Source: Hanleya hanleyi
Taxonomy: Eukaryota > Mollusca > Polyplacophora > Lepidopleurida > Hanleyidae
DNA: 64,000 nt
NCBI GenBank assembly: GCA_036873755.1
Contig: JAVTVY010057121.1
Location: 186,001 to 250,000, forward strand
Reading direction: 5' to 3'
The position numbers were made by a program, and so were the translations under genes. Below are positions 34,842 through 46,579 of the stretch, in pieces (positions within the stretch are counted from its first letter, which is position 1; each line of letters begins with the position of its first letter). The notes below the pieces were generated by a model. The model saw nothing but the letters and a program-made list of their open reading frames with translations. It had not been told where the DNA came from and ran no database searches.

Positions 34842-35964
34842 AAATCTAGAGAGCTATGATGGAAATGCTCTGACAACTCGTATACTGGTAATTGGTGAGC
34901 TGTTTCGCTGTGACAACTCGTACATTGGCAATTGGTGAGCTGTATCGTCGACAGTTACTCACGGATGATTGCGGTCAGAGTTTCATTAATCTGTGGTTCA
35001 GTTTTAATCCTTAACGACACCCAAGCACTCATGGCTACATCATATACATCCAGTGATTATTATTTTGAGGGTAACACTCCTCTTTCTGAAGACAGATTGT
35101 TAACAGCGAAGTAGGCGGTTTGCCTGTTATACAGGTTTGGTCCTGTAGCCTGGAGGTCAAGGGTGCCGTTATAAAACAAATCGACCATAATTGTCCACGT
35201 CCCCACCAGCAGCACCCGTTAAGGTGGATCGCATCCACGATAACTGATGCTGCTGCTGCCAGGGACGGGAATTTCTCTGGTCAGTTTTTTGGTCGATGAT
35301 ATCCCATATCCAATTGGTGAAAATCCAAGATAGCTGACAGTCATCTTGGATTAAACAGGTAAGTGAACAGCAATCCCAAGTGTCCTCTCACCAATGGCAA
35401 GACACTCTCCAAGTTTGGAGTCTATTGGCTTAATAGTGCTCGAGTTATTAGTCATGCAAGAAATGTAAGATCCATCTGCTGACAATGCAAGGTCGCTAGT
35501 GGTGACCATCATGGATTTCACAAGTAAATGAAAAGCATTCCTAACCGTTCTCTCACCGATGTCCAGCCTCTATCCAAGTTTGAAATCGATCAGTTCAATC
35601 AGTCTCCATGTATTGCCCGGGCAAGATCCAGGCGCTTAAAATTCAAGATGGCTGACTGTGGCCAACTTTCATTTTACATGTAACTGAAAAGTAATCCCAA
35701 CCCTCCTCTCATCAATGTCAAGCCACTCTTCGAGTTTGAAGTTGATCGGTTTAATCTTTCTCGAGTTAATGTCCAGCTGCTGAAAATCCAAAATGACTGG
35801 CGGCCACCTTGGATTACACAGTTAACTGAAAAGCAATCCCAAGTTTGAAGTCAATCAGTGCAGTATATCTCGAGTTAATGGTCGGACAAGAAATGTGTAA
35901 ATGGTAACCATTTTGGATTATGCAGGTAACTGAAAATCAATACCAACTGTCCTCACTGATGTCA

Positions 35965-38167
35965 ATTACAAGCGTCTAGTCCGTCATTCATAATCCAGCC
36001 GTCGTCCATTAGAGAATATCCGCGTCCATAATCCAAAGACCTATTCCATTTCCATATAACAGTATTAGCACCAAATTCAAAGACAAAAGTATACATAAAC
36101 ATAGGCTTGTTTCCTGCAAGAGAGAAGCGGTCAACAGTTTTCAATGATGCCGGCAAGACATCATGATGTTCCAAATATCAAATCCGTATCGCTGATCAGT
36201 ATTCTTAATCCATAATATTCGTTATAGAGTCGTCATCTAAAAATGATGTACCTCAGCCACGCTTTGATTGTGTCTGTTCATATGAGTACCATGAGGATCT
36301 TGAAGTACATGGGCCCCTAGCCCCGGGTTAAGCGGAATTAGACACATGTTACGAAACGTAGCGCCATAGATCTTGCACGCTACGTTCGTATTTTGCTATC
36401 AGCATGCGATATGTATCGCCAAATTTGAGAAACTTTGAGTGGAGGCGCTTGGTGGAATAGCCCTGTTTTATAAGTTTCTACAACAATGTTTTGTGACGTT
36501 GATTAAAATCATCACATTTAACACAGGATCTAGCAAATGCTACTAAGCGATATATGTATACGCCATATGCAGGTCCCACTGGAATATTACTATCCAGATA
36601 GGGATAGTTTACGATATCGAAATTGTAATCATCTCTTTTGTCATAAAGTCGACGAGAGAGAATGCCCGCTTCATTTTTGTAGAGATAGAGATCTAAATAA
36701 GATGTACCTGTAGGGCTATCTGTAGTTTCCTTCAAATCAGTGAAGGTGGATATATATCCTTCACTGCTTCATTTATATAGCGATTATCCACAGCGAGAAG
36801 ATCGTCTATATAGCGTTTGGTGAATGAGAAGGAACGGGCTTTGAGTGGATCGGTTTTTGAAAGCGCCAGCATATAGTCATATTCATAAGAGAACAGATAC
36901 AGGTCAGCCAACAGGGGTGCACAATTAGTACCCATTGGAATACCTATATGCTGCTGATATATTGTGTTGCCAAATTTCACATGGATATTTTTAATCAGAA
37001 ATTCAAGCAACTCTATAAACAAAGAAACATCCCATGAATGATATCTCTTGTATGTAGTCGAGCTAAAGAATGCTTTATGGCTTCCGACATTAATATATCT
37101 ACGATCAGTTTTCTTGAACAGATACTATTAATGAACTTATACGGTCAATAAGGTCCTGATGAGGGATTGTAGTATAGAGAGTCGAGAAATCCCATGTGGA
37201 TACATGTCTGTACGGTATGTGACCTTTAGCATCAAGTTCTTCCGTAAGACATTTTGAGTTTTTCAATATCCACATACATTCAACGCCAGAGTTCTTGAAA
37301 ATAGTGGCGCAATACCTTTCCCAAAATGCTTTTACCTCCTGAAGGGCCCTCGTCAATAGGGTTGAAGAAGCTTGGTGGTGCAGCTTCTAGAACCAGCTAT
37401 GAATCTAGCTTTGTATGGTGATTTATGCATTTTGGGAGTCCAGTATATTTTTGGTATGTCGTTATGATTGGTTGGAAGACAAATACCTCTTTCCCTGAGA
37501 AACTTTTTGTGATTGTTAAATAAATCTTCCAGAGTAAATGCAGTTTGGGAGTAAGTAGATGTATTTGATGAAGATATGTCTACACTCAATTCTTTAACCA
37601 GCACCTGGTAATAGTAATATTTACATATGAATATTATATTATTCGGAGCTTTGTCTGCTGGGACTATGACGAATTTACTCTGGAGATTTGCTAGAACTTC
37701 TTGCGAATTGAGGTTTCTCAGTACTTGTTTTGCTTGGGAAGAGTACTTCTGTCAATATGGCGGATTGTTTCAACGACCTTGCTCTTGGTGAGGTCCAGCC
37801 AATCAGCGAGTACTGTAGGTTCAACTTTTTCTCGCTTAGACCAATCAATAACGTACTGTTCTAATGCAGTCAGGACTATCTTCTGGTCCGCCTTCAGATT
37901 TATTCTTCTTGGCTCTCTATGTTTAGGTCCTTTCATCAGGAGTAATTTCAGATCCTTATCACTCACCACATCAAGGTCACCAGTCACAATATGTTTGCAT
38001 GGTGTATAGATAAAGTTCGACAATTCACAATCACAACTATAGCCTCCTGACGTGTATAAGTTCCAGTCAAACTCCTTGACAGCATTGGAGTAATTGAATA
38101 TTTTGGTGGCTATAGATTTAGTATACTTATATGAAATGCAAGGAGGTTCTGTGAACTTGAAATAGTT
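35965..38167 (-). mobile_element. Penelope-like RT element, copy 8 (longest, 2.2 kb)
   Basis: The minus strand is open from the truncated 5' edge (~38165) and shows, in order: an N-terminal region with CDCELSNFIYTP and a KGPKHREPRR box (compare the Penelope KGL motif), FVIVPADKAPNN (RT1), PKMHKSPYKARFI (RT2), STWDFSTLYTTIPH (RT3/A), GIPMGTNCAPLLADLYL (RT4/B), YIDD (36801-36812; C), a conserved C-terminal domain ending WRYVS, then the 3' UTR to 35965. The frame is broken near 37715, 37350, 37107 (2-bp loss relative to copy 9) and 36745. No GIY-YIG endonuclease follows the RT. It is a dead copy. Confidence 0.75.
36248..36345 (-). other. Module M copy 12 (RT element)
   Basis: Hairpin CAGACAC/GTGGCTG with one mismatch, closing stem GTGTCT/AGGTAC (paired using two wobbles). 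Confidence 0.6.
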
Positions 38168-38510
38168 TGAAGTCGATCATCATGCTCCTGTTATTGTCCG
38201 GACTGCTGAAAATCCAAGATGGTTGGTTATACAGTTAAGTGAAAAGGTAACTTGACCGATGTCAAGGTACTGTCGAAGTTTAAAGTTAATCAGGTCAGTA
38301 GTGTTCGAGTTGTTAGTCGGACAAGAAATGTGTATCGATCCAACTGCTGAAATCCAAGATGGCTGATGGCGGCCATCTTGTATTACGCAGGTAACTGAAA
38401 AGCAATCCCAACCGTCGGTTTAATAGTTCTCGAGCTATTAGTCGGACAAGAAATGTGTAACGGTATAACGGAATGACGAAATAACGGAATCACGGACGCC
38501 CGGGGTTCAT

Positions 38511-39010
38511 AAGTCATTTGTGCGGAGGTCAAAATCGCTCATCCTGGCATCATTAGTATCGGTGATATAGGAAAGAAAAATGATAGATTGTACACTCTGA
38601 TTCCCTTTGGGTTTCTGAACCTCTGAAAAAAAGTAATAAGAAATCAATTTCCGTTGGGAATGGGCGTCTGTGTCCAGGAGAAATGGGCTGTTGGAAATAC
38701 TCTGACTCGTTTCTCGATTTAAAAAGTTTCGAATGTATCTCATGCACATTGCGGATTGTCATATGACAACATTATCACCAAATGTATCGGAACATATGAA
38801 ATGAAGACATCGTATAGCAATGTCAAACAGTACGATGGGATTGTCGGTGGAAATTAAGTGTGCTTCTACAATCTCTTTGTCCTTGAAGAACTATTTCTCT
38901 CAAATAGGTTTCAGGATATTGTATTTCTTCTGATCTTTGACTGTGGAATAGTGAGCCGATGATGTTATCTTTCCACGACCACACTTGGAAATTTATCGTT
39001 CATTAAATGG
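38511..39010 (+). repeat. Long unit, segment Y copy 2, second part
   Basis: It matches 27740-28150: TTAGTATCGGTGATATAGGA, TCGATTTAAAAAGTTTCGAA, GAAGACATCGTATAGCAATG, CTCAAATAGGTTTCAGGATA. Confidence 0.6.
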
Positions 39011-40648
39011 ATACGCCCCAAACACAAAGCTCTCACCTACTTCGCGTGACCTCCTAGGATTTAAGGACATTAGCTACGTCCGATAGTCCAGGCTGCATGT
39101 GATATTCATTCTGGCATGCTACCTGAAAATGAGGTTATGTGAGGTACACATGGGAATAGGGTGATATTATATCGGCATGATGGGTCAGTATCCAATATCA
39201 ATGAACTTTAATAATTAACATCAACAAACTCCACCAACGATATACTACAGCCATGAACTTTATTACCCCTGTATTGGTTATCGGGGAGTTGTGCTTTATG
39301 TATGGGAGCGATAAAGGCAAAACGACTACTTATCAGCCACAAAGTGATGCTAAATATGAATGCTATAATAGGACCATGCATGCTCGAGTGCGCACATTGG
39401 ATATGGTGAAGAAACGTCGTGGGCATAATTATTTTGCGGAGTTTTTTTTTTCGTATAACTGCATATACACCCATACTTCAACAGCATATTCGTCGTTTTC
39501 TTTTTGTGGACAACCCAGTTGCATATACATAACATATTAGATAGCGTGTTAATGCACACAAAATGACATGAATGAGATGAGAGTACAGGGCGTGTCAATG
39601 GAAAACAACGATAGATATGTTACATGTGAGGATCTGGAAATTCAGGATCCACTACCTTGTGTGGTATTATTGCCTATTAGTTGCAACGGGCTGATAGAGT
39701 GGCACCTGTGAGAGACCTTAATCGCATAGATTTGTTGTTGTTGACGAGTTTGCTGACGTTGATGACTTAGAAGTTCCAGTTAAGACGGATGCTTCTTCTT
39801 TCATCCGATGTGTCAGATGATATGTCTGATTAAGAATTCGACATTCCAATCCTAACAATTTACCAAGATCAGGTTTAGGTTAGTCCTCTAGACTACATGA
39901 GAAGGTGATATATGAACTCTTTTCGGATGGCATTTCTGATGGTTCAGACTGAATCTGGTATTCTGTATGGCATGTCATCTGGAAACGAGGTTATGTAAGA
40001 TAGACCCGAGAATAGGGTGATATTATATATGCATACAGGGTCAGTGTTTTGTTGGTGTGTATAATTTATAATTATGTTGTGATGAACTGAGTTACTAGAT
40101 TATTCGGTACTCTGAGATTACTGGTTATTATTTTGGATGTATCGTATTTCAAATATTGAAGAGCTTCACTCTTTATGGGATGCTGAGTTCGACAACAAGC
40201 TTCATGAATTTGAGAAAACTACATGTATAGGTTGTACTCACATTTAGTCTATCTGTGTGCGGACGTCGGATTACTGTCGTGGAACCACTAAGGTTTGATT
40301 AAGTGAGATTGTGATATATATTGCGGTAACATAATATGCTGTTTGATAATTTTATTGGTTTGTAATGTCGACATACGAGATATAATGTTTCGGCTATAGG
40401 ATAAAAGTTTTGTGGACAGATGCATGTAGATGGTAATGTGATAATTCAGCCTACGCTTGAAACTTGATGGTTCAAATTTCAGATGTCTGTAACTCCGTGT
40501 AGTCTGTTGATTCTTGTCGTAAATGTACACGATATCATTTCAGGTATTTATGTCAGTGAAGTCTGACTTAACCTGGCAAATGTCTGGATTGTAGGCCTGT
40601 TGACTCTTTGTGGGATTGGCCAGTCATCTGGATGAATAACAACAATAA
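39011..40648 (+). repeat. Sequence with a ~80-bp direct repeat; otherwise unassigned
   Basis: 39113-39190 and 39966-40045 share TGGCATG, GAGGTTATGT(G/A)AG and GAATAGGGTGATATTATAT, ~850 bp apart in direct orientation. No gene is recognised. The stretch ends at AACAACAATAA (40638-40648), next to the DIRS composite. Confidence 0.4.
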
Positions 40649-40909
40649 TTTAAAAATTAAACGACGCTTACTTGTAAGTTGATGTTTGATGATAATTCTA
40701 CCTCATCACAGTCAGGAACGGAGGAATTACGTGAGAGCGCGCGAGAGCGTGATTTGGTCAATCAATCTTCAACAGTGACTGGTCACATATTATAAGAAGG
40801 GAGGGCAAAACATGAGAAGGGAGGGCACGTAATTCCTCCGTTCCTGACTGTGATGAGGCAGAATTATCATCAAACATCAACTTACAAGTAAGTCTCGTTT
40901 AATTTTTAA
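40649..40909. repeat. 261-bp palindrome at the left end of the DIRS element
   Basis: The arms 40649-40733 and 40826-40909 are near-perfect reverse complements. Within them, 40695-40713 and 40846-40864 equal the first 19 nt of the DIRS terminal repeat (ATTCTACCTCATCACAGTC), and 40730-40759 (GAGAGCGCGCGAGAGCGTGA) equals the sequence just inside the DIRS right terminus. It looks like an internally deleted relative or an extra terminal structure. Confidence 0.7.
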
Positions 40910-40953
40910 ATTCTACCTCATCACAGTCTACGTCACTACGAAATCACGTGAGA

Positions 40954-41284
40954 CTTCAAAGCTATGTGACCATGAGCTAAATAAAATTACAAAACACAGA
41001 AATAGTTCAAGAGGCAACTTTATAGTTTAAAAGATACCAAATTCGCCTAAAAACAGGAAATGAGATTCAATTTTCCGCTGTAAGTCTAGAATCTAATTCC
41101 AATAACCAATACAACAGTTCATCAGTCCAACATGTCAACAGTTGTAATAATCAATCAAACAGTTCCAATATGCATTCCATCAGTTCCAATAGTCAATACT
41201 ACAGTTCAAATAATCAGAGTTAATTCAGGATTGTCAATTCAAATAACCAAGGTCATATGAACATGTATACACACCGCATGACCA
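40954..41284. other. DIRS 3' untranslated region
   Basis: Non-coding, with loosely repeated CAGTTCNAATANNCAATA motifs (41100-41215). Confidence 0.5.
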
Positions 41285-42475
41285 TCAATGTGCTTTCAAC
41301 AACTCTGCACCAAAGTTACAAGGGGTTGATACCTCCTTGTTGTAGAACTTAGCAAAAACTGTACAGTTACTCAATCCAGCACTCTTCAATATAACATCCA
41401 ATGGCACTCCTTTTCTCAAGGCTGCACTGGTGGAAGCAGCTCTGGTATTATGAGCTGCAAAGATGCCTGTGTCAATACCAGCATTATCCAACACAATCTT
41501 GATCCATCTGCCTATGGTATCCTTGGTGATCGGTTTGAAAGGCTTTTGATAGCTTAGGAAAAGTTGGCAGTTATCTCCCCTTACACTAGATGTTCTGTTA
41601 AGGTAAACATGTATTAGATGCACCACCCACAGTCTTCTGTCCTGTTCATAGGCATCTAGAACAATGGGAGACTAGGTCTACTGTGCTTTAGAAGTATCGG
41701 GACAGTAAACACACATCTGCTATCATGTAAATCCATATGTGAAATGTCAAGAGCATGCAGTGTCTGTGATCTTTGACCAGTAAGCAATGCCAACAGAGTA
41801 ACTAACCTAAGTGACAAGTGTTTCAGACTAATATCCTCCGCTGGGGACAATGAACATAAGTCAACATCCCATGTTCAAACATAACGAGGTAGAGAAGGTT
41901 TCTTCTCAAACACTCCTTTGACAAAAACGTTTTACTAAAGGATTAACTCCAAATGATGCAGCATGAGTCTGAACCATTAACACAGATGATATCGCCGAAC
42001 GTGCAGTATTGATTCCACTGTAACCAATACCACCTGCTACTAATTCTGCGAGGAAATTGATACCCTCTGTCACAGACGCCGAAATCGGATGTAGTCCTCT
42101 AGTGATGCAGTACTGTTTCCACTTAGCCAAGTAAGTCCTGTATTGTGGTTTTGTACTGTCTCTCCATGAGCCCATGATGATCTCCGAAGCCTCTGACGAA
42201 ATTCCAATATTTTGCAAGTGTTCCCTGACAACAACTGAAGTTTGTTGCACAATGGATGCCTTTGATCTGGCCGAGTTGGTAGTTGCAGGAGTCGTCTCTC
42301 CTTGGTGAGCAGAATGGGATGGTCTATCAAGAGCATCATAGCTTTTGAGTATCACACCTGAGTTGGCCAGTTTGGAAGGACTACTACCCCCGTTGCCTTT
42401 TCCTCTTCCAGTTTCTGAAGGACAGATGGGATGATCCTGAATGGAGGAAATGCATATAATTCGAGATTTCTCCAT
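41285..42475 (-). pseudogene. DIRS tyrosine recombinase, broken
   Basis: The N-terminal core-binding part (SWRDSTKPQYRTYLAKWKQY, GINFLAELVAGGIGYSGINT) ends in a shift at a T run (~41925). The catalytic part has the first Arg in LLTGQRSQTLHAL (~41770), then after another shift near 41660 the H-x-x-R box in AHNTRAASTSAA and the Tyr in AKFYNKEV (~41345). All three catalytic boxes are present, but the gene is split by at least two shifts and a TGA near 41880. Function: integrating the circular DNA product. Confidence 0.75.
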
Positions 42476-44330
42476 ACATGTGTGAACGCATCAACAGCCA
42501 TTGCTCCATGTTCAGGGCGATACGAGATAAATTTAGGGAATTGCTTATTTACCCTTGAGGCAAACAGATCAACCTCAGGCTTTACATGCAATATTTGCAA
42601 AGATAATTGTAATTTATGGGGGTCCAACATCCATTCTTTATTCATGTTATGCACCCTTGATTCTTGGTCAGCCTCCACGTTCAAAATGCCAGCAATATGG
42701 GCTGCTGACAACCATACATTTCTTGACTGACACCAACACCAAATTTCATTAACCATATCATTACACAAATCTGAATGGCTAGTGCCCATGTGGTTGATAC
42801 ATGAAACTGCTGTTGTGTTGTCTATTCTTAGCCTCACATGTTTGTTGATAATCAGATGTTCAAAAGACATCAATGTTAAAAAGGCTGCCTTCAATTCAAG
42901 ATAATTGATGTGAAACACAGCTTCCTCAGATGTCCATGGTCCTCCACATGTAATCATATTACATATGCCCCCATCCGGTTTTTGAGGCATCAGATTTCAT
43001 TACCAGGTCTGGGAGGCCATGGCTCACAACATTGAAAGATGGTTCAATGTGTTCAATCGACCAATCAAGATCATATTTACCTTCAGTAGATAATAAAATA
43101 TGCATGTCAAAGTTGCCTTTATGTTGTTTCAAGGCTAAAGATTTTAGCTTTTCAATTTGCCTGTAGTGTAGTGGCCCATTCATAGCCCCTGGAAAACTTG
43201 ATACAATTTTCCCTATGACCCTCGCTATATCACGGATCGAGGGAGATATCATCTGCATCAATGACTGACATGTTTGCCAGACTTTAGTAGCCTTTTCACT
43301 TGTAAGATGGATAGACATTCTCAGAATTGAGGGTGAAACCAAGGAATATTTGCTCTCGAGATGGAATTAAATCTGACTTCACAGGATGAATTATAAAACC
43401 ATGGAAATCCAGACATTGCAGGACCTCAAGCACACTTCTGACACATTGTTCGTATGTTTGTGCCTGGATATAAATATCATCAATATATCCAGTCAACAAG
43501 TGCCCTCTTTTCCTGAGGGATGCAAAAATTGGTTTTAACAACTTTGTGAATTTGCGAGGACAAAAGCTCAGACCATTTGGAAAGCAGATATATTTGAAGA
43601 GAGTTCCTCTCCAATAGAATTTCAAATACTTTTGAGAGTCATCATCAACAGGGACAGAATAATATGCATCCTTTAAATCAATGGATGCCATGAAACAGTT
43701 TGGAGTCATTAGCTTTACTGCTGAGTTAAGAGTGTCCATATTCAACTTCTTTAGATTTAGGATCATTCTATATGATCCACCAGCTTTTGGGGTAACAAAA
43801 ATTGGGGAAATATATTCGCCTCTCTCATGAAAACTTTCCATAATCACACCTTTGTGAAGTAAATTTTCTATTTCTTGATCAATGATCATTTGTTCGAACT
43901 TAGAGAATAACTTCTCATTTGGTGGTTTCGACTGATGAGGCACACTGTCAAACTCGAGGCTTGTCCTTGTTATCATATCCAAAATTTCGACATCTGATGT
44001 CAGCTTTTGCCATTCATTAAAATGAAATTTTAGTCTGCCTGCTTCAAATGATTGAGCTTTTGTTTGTAGTGACAAAATTATGTCAGGATGATATAATGAC
44101 TGAAAACCACTTACATCTGACCTCGCAGATTTCAAAATCTCCTGAAGGTTTAGTTTCCGTCCTCCCTTTTCTTGGGATTCCACTTCTTTTTGTATTTGCC
44201 CTGATGGCCGTGGAAGTTCTTCCGGCCGTGGCCTAAAAAGACCTCTGGTTATGTCCCTTATTGTAGCCATGTCCATGATAGTTATTTCTGTTGTAACCAT
44301 GGTTTCGGTCATACAGCACGCTGGTGCCAA
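42352..44330 (-). pseudogene. DIRS reverse transcriptase-RNase H, broken
   Basis: The RT part shows YRMILNLKKLN, FMASIDLKDAYYSVPV (motif A), FKYICFPNGLSFCPRKFT (B) and GYIDDIYIQ (YIDD at 43476-43487), then IFLGF. A 1-nt shift near 43318 moves the frame to 43342-42959. RNase H follows with KSDASKTGWG, a second shift in a G run near 42968, then NYLELKAAF, LRIDNTTAVSCINHMG and AHIAGILNVEADQESR. A TGA at ~42350 stands where DIRS proteins usually have Trp, after NWPTQV; the frame stays open beyond it. Function: copying the element RNA to DNA. Confidence 0.8.
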
Positions 44331-45338
44331 GCTTGTTACAGTCCCTGATAGCCTTCAAATTACCAGCCACGTCATCACCGAAGAGTTTTTCGGCTACAGC
44401 TATTTGTTGGTTACACAATGCTCTAAGTTCAATGGCAATGGCAGGTTTCATTGCTTCACGCCTGCGGAGAGACAATTCATAATTTGCATGCCCCAATAGG
44501 GCAATAGCATCAGTTGCCTTCCGGATCAACTTCCAGTGTTCAGGAATTTTCGTTTTTCCATCTGAACTGGACTTGGACAGAGTTTCAGCTGTCTCGATCA
44601 CAGCTACAGCAGCTTTGACCACAGTTTTCTGAACGTTCGTCAAACGTAGATCAACCGATTTGTTTACAGTTTTCAGTTTTCGCCACACCTCTTTATTCAC
44701 ACGAAGTAGCAGTAATTTGTCACAATTTGCCGGCCTGTCGTACATTTCCAGCTTGCCGGCCTGTCGTACATTTCCAGCTTTTCCTTGAGCTTTTCAGCAC
44801 TAAGATTAGTGGTGAACCTTTTATTCACGATGTTTGCCAGGTTATCCTTGACATTTGAGCCAGTTTTGTCCGTCACATCACATTCGAGTTCAATTTTACG
44901 AAGAAGTTCATCGTCGTCAACGTTCACTTCCGAGTCAGCCTCGTTATCAGTTTGGGACTCATCTAAAAGAGCATCAAGATCGGAGTCGCAATCGACCTCC
45001 TGATCCTTCTCAGATTTAGATCGTTTTGGCTCAGTCTCATTTTCACTATCATCACGCGATTTACGCTTTTTAGAAACAGTGTTTGACTGATCTTGGACAG
45101 CAGCGATATTTTTCCACGCAGTGCCCATCGTGTCTATGGCGTCCGCCATTCTAGACATTGTCTGCTGTATTTGGGAAACTGCGTCCCATGGCTCAGGCTT
45201 CGATTTATTAGACTGAGAGTCTATTCGCTCTCTTTCTATGCTATGACCCGGTATTTCATCATATTTGAGCAATTGCTCTTCATTTACGACGATGTCGGAC
45301 TCACAATCTGAGACTGCATGGTCTTTTCTTTCAGACAT
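44233..45338 (-). pseudogene. DIRS gag-like ORF, frameshifted by a 26-bp duplication
   Basis: The frame from ATG 45338 has a charged, acidic N-terminal half with KKRKSRDD (nuclear-localisation-like) and ends early after the segment EKLKEKLEMYDRPA. The second half (44745-44233) reads on in another frame (LLLLRVNKEVWRKLKTVNKS, later HANYELSLRRREAMKPAI) and ends in a G/Y/N/H-rich tail (YNRNNYHGHGYNKGHNQ). The cause is a tandem duplication of 26 bp (44729-44754 = 44755-44780). Its role would be the structural particle or nucleic-acid-binding protein. The end overlaps the RT frame. Confidence 0.7.
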
Positions 45339-45847
45339 TGTCTGACCGAAAGTAGGTCAGATACCGCGTGCGCCGAGTGTCTGAAAAGTTCGCCGGTGGC
45401 AAGAATCAAAATGAAATAAATGCAGGATACACTTCCACTGGGTCGCTGGTAGCGGCCAGAATAAATTTTGCAGTCTGTTAAATTTCCCAAAACTGTGTTT
45501 TGGTGAAAACATGAGAAGTAGGGTCTACTTCAAATTAATGTTTTGTCGGAGCACACTGGTAGCGTGCCTTTGCGACTAAAATCAGCTAACCGCATTTGAC
45601 CAAATCACGCTCTCGCGCGCTCTCACGTGATTTCGTAGTGACGTAGACTGTGATGAGGTAGAATAACAACAATAACATGTTTCATATCTGTTCTGGGTAT
45701 TTTATTGTCACTCAATTGAGCATTGTGATTTTTACCATGCCGAAGTTAATAAGCTGTCTGTAGATACTGGTTCCATATTTCTGTATTATTAATTTTGTAG
45801 TAGCACGATTTTCTTTGACTACATTGATATGCCGGTATGATATAACT

Positions 45848-46371
45848 AACTTATAAAACAGGGCTATTCCACCAAGCGCCTCCACTCAAAGTTTCTCAAA
45901 TTTGGCGATACATATCGCATGCTGATAGCAAAATACGATCGTAGCGTGCAAGATCTATGGCGCTAAGTTTCGTAACATGTGTCTAATTCCGCTTAACCCG
46001 GGGCTAGGGGCCGTATGAGCCAATGTACTTCAAGATCCTCATGGTACTCATATGAACAGTCACAATCAAAGCGTGGCTGAGGTACATCATTTTTAGATGA
46101 CGACTCTATACCGAATATTATGGATTAAGAATACTGATCAGCGATACGGATTTGATATTTTGGAACATCATGATGTCTTGCCGGCATCATTGAAAATTGT
46201 TGACCGCTTCTCTCTTGCAGGAAACAAGCCTATGTTTATGTATACTTTTGTCTTTTTGAATTTGGTGCTAATACTGTTATATGGAAATGGAATAGGTCTT
46301 TGGATTATGGACGCGGATATTCTCTAATGGACGACGGCTGGATTATGAATGACGGACTAGACGCTTGTAAT
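45848..46371 (+). mobile_element. Penelope-like RT element, copy 10
   Basis: It starts at KLIKQGYSTKRLHSKF in the RT C-terminus and ends GACGCTTGTAAT (46371). The last RT codons read GGCGCTAAG, giving an early stop where other copies have GCTACG. Confidence 0.75.
45979..46085 (+). other. Module M copy 13 (RT element)
   Basis: Hairpin CAGTCAC/GTGGCTG (one wobble), closing GTGTCT/AGGTAC, second stem region CGTATGAG/CTCATATG. Confidence 0.65.
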
Positions 46372-46579
46372 TGGTATACGACTTATAATATAATTATAAT
46401 AGCTTGGTAGCATTATTTGTGATTTGCTAACAGTATCTCTATTTGCTAAATTGCATTCCTCAATGCCATGGTGTTGACAAGGTTGTAATATTATATTGAC
46501 CACTATACATGTATATCCATCACGGTGGCTGATGTCAAATTTTTATCATATGACAGAATTTAAATGTATTAAATATTCA

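Larger units (their letters stand above)
34570..34955 (-). repeat. Repeat C copy 3, nested in segment Y
   Basis: TTACAACACATATAAGGGAA (34579) to TTGGTGAGCTGTATCGTC. Flanking Y sequence is continuous with 27500-27530 once C is removed. Contains the 38-bp RT-element insertion and module M copy 11. Confidence 0.65.
32580..35168 (+). repeat. Long unit, segment Y copy 2, first part
   Basis: It begins with the repeat A tail (TACAAATCATTCGAGGACGC), then matches 26176-27720 in order (GTTATATATTTGCATTTTGT, GGAATGATTTGTATGTACTA, CGAAGTAGGCGGTTTGCC). At 35168 the match to 27715 stops, and it resumes at 38525 (CATTAGTATCGGTGATATAG), with 3.35 kb inserted. Repeat C copy 3 is a further insertion at 34570-34955. 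Confidence 0.65.
35169..38510. mobile_element. Minisatellite-cored element inserted in segment Y, itself interrupted
   Basis: Units of ~150 bp (GAAAATCCAAGATGGCTGAC, GGTAACTGAAAAGCAATCCC, AAGTTTGAAGTTGATCGGTT, TTAGTCGGACAAGAAATGTG) occupy 35310-35964 and resume at 38168-38460. The end is a short-period run (AACGGAATGACG, AATAACGGAATCACGGACG). This is a pearl-like architecture with unrelated sequence. RT copy 8 splits the array after GATGTCAA. No transposase is seen. Confidence 0.6.
40910..45664 (-). mobile_element. DIRS-type tyrosine-recombinase retrotransposon
   Basis: Order on the minus strand: gag-like, reverse transcriptase, RNase H, tyrosine recombinase. It is bounded by 44-bp perfect inverted terminal repeats (40910-40953 and 45621-45664). 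Length 4.75 kb. An 11-nt direct repeat AACAACAATAA flanks palindrome plus element (40638-40648, 45665-45675). DIRS elements integrate through their recombinase and normally make no target duplication, so this repeat is notable. The coding region carries several frameshifts and stops, so this copy is inactive. No methyltransferase domain is visible between RNase H and recombinase. Confidence 0.85.

Noticed and set aside
41285..45338. DIRS element as intact and active
   Set aside because: The gag, RT/RNase H and recombinase frames each carry shifts or stops.
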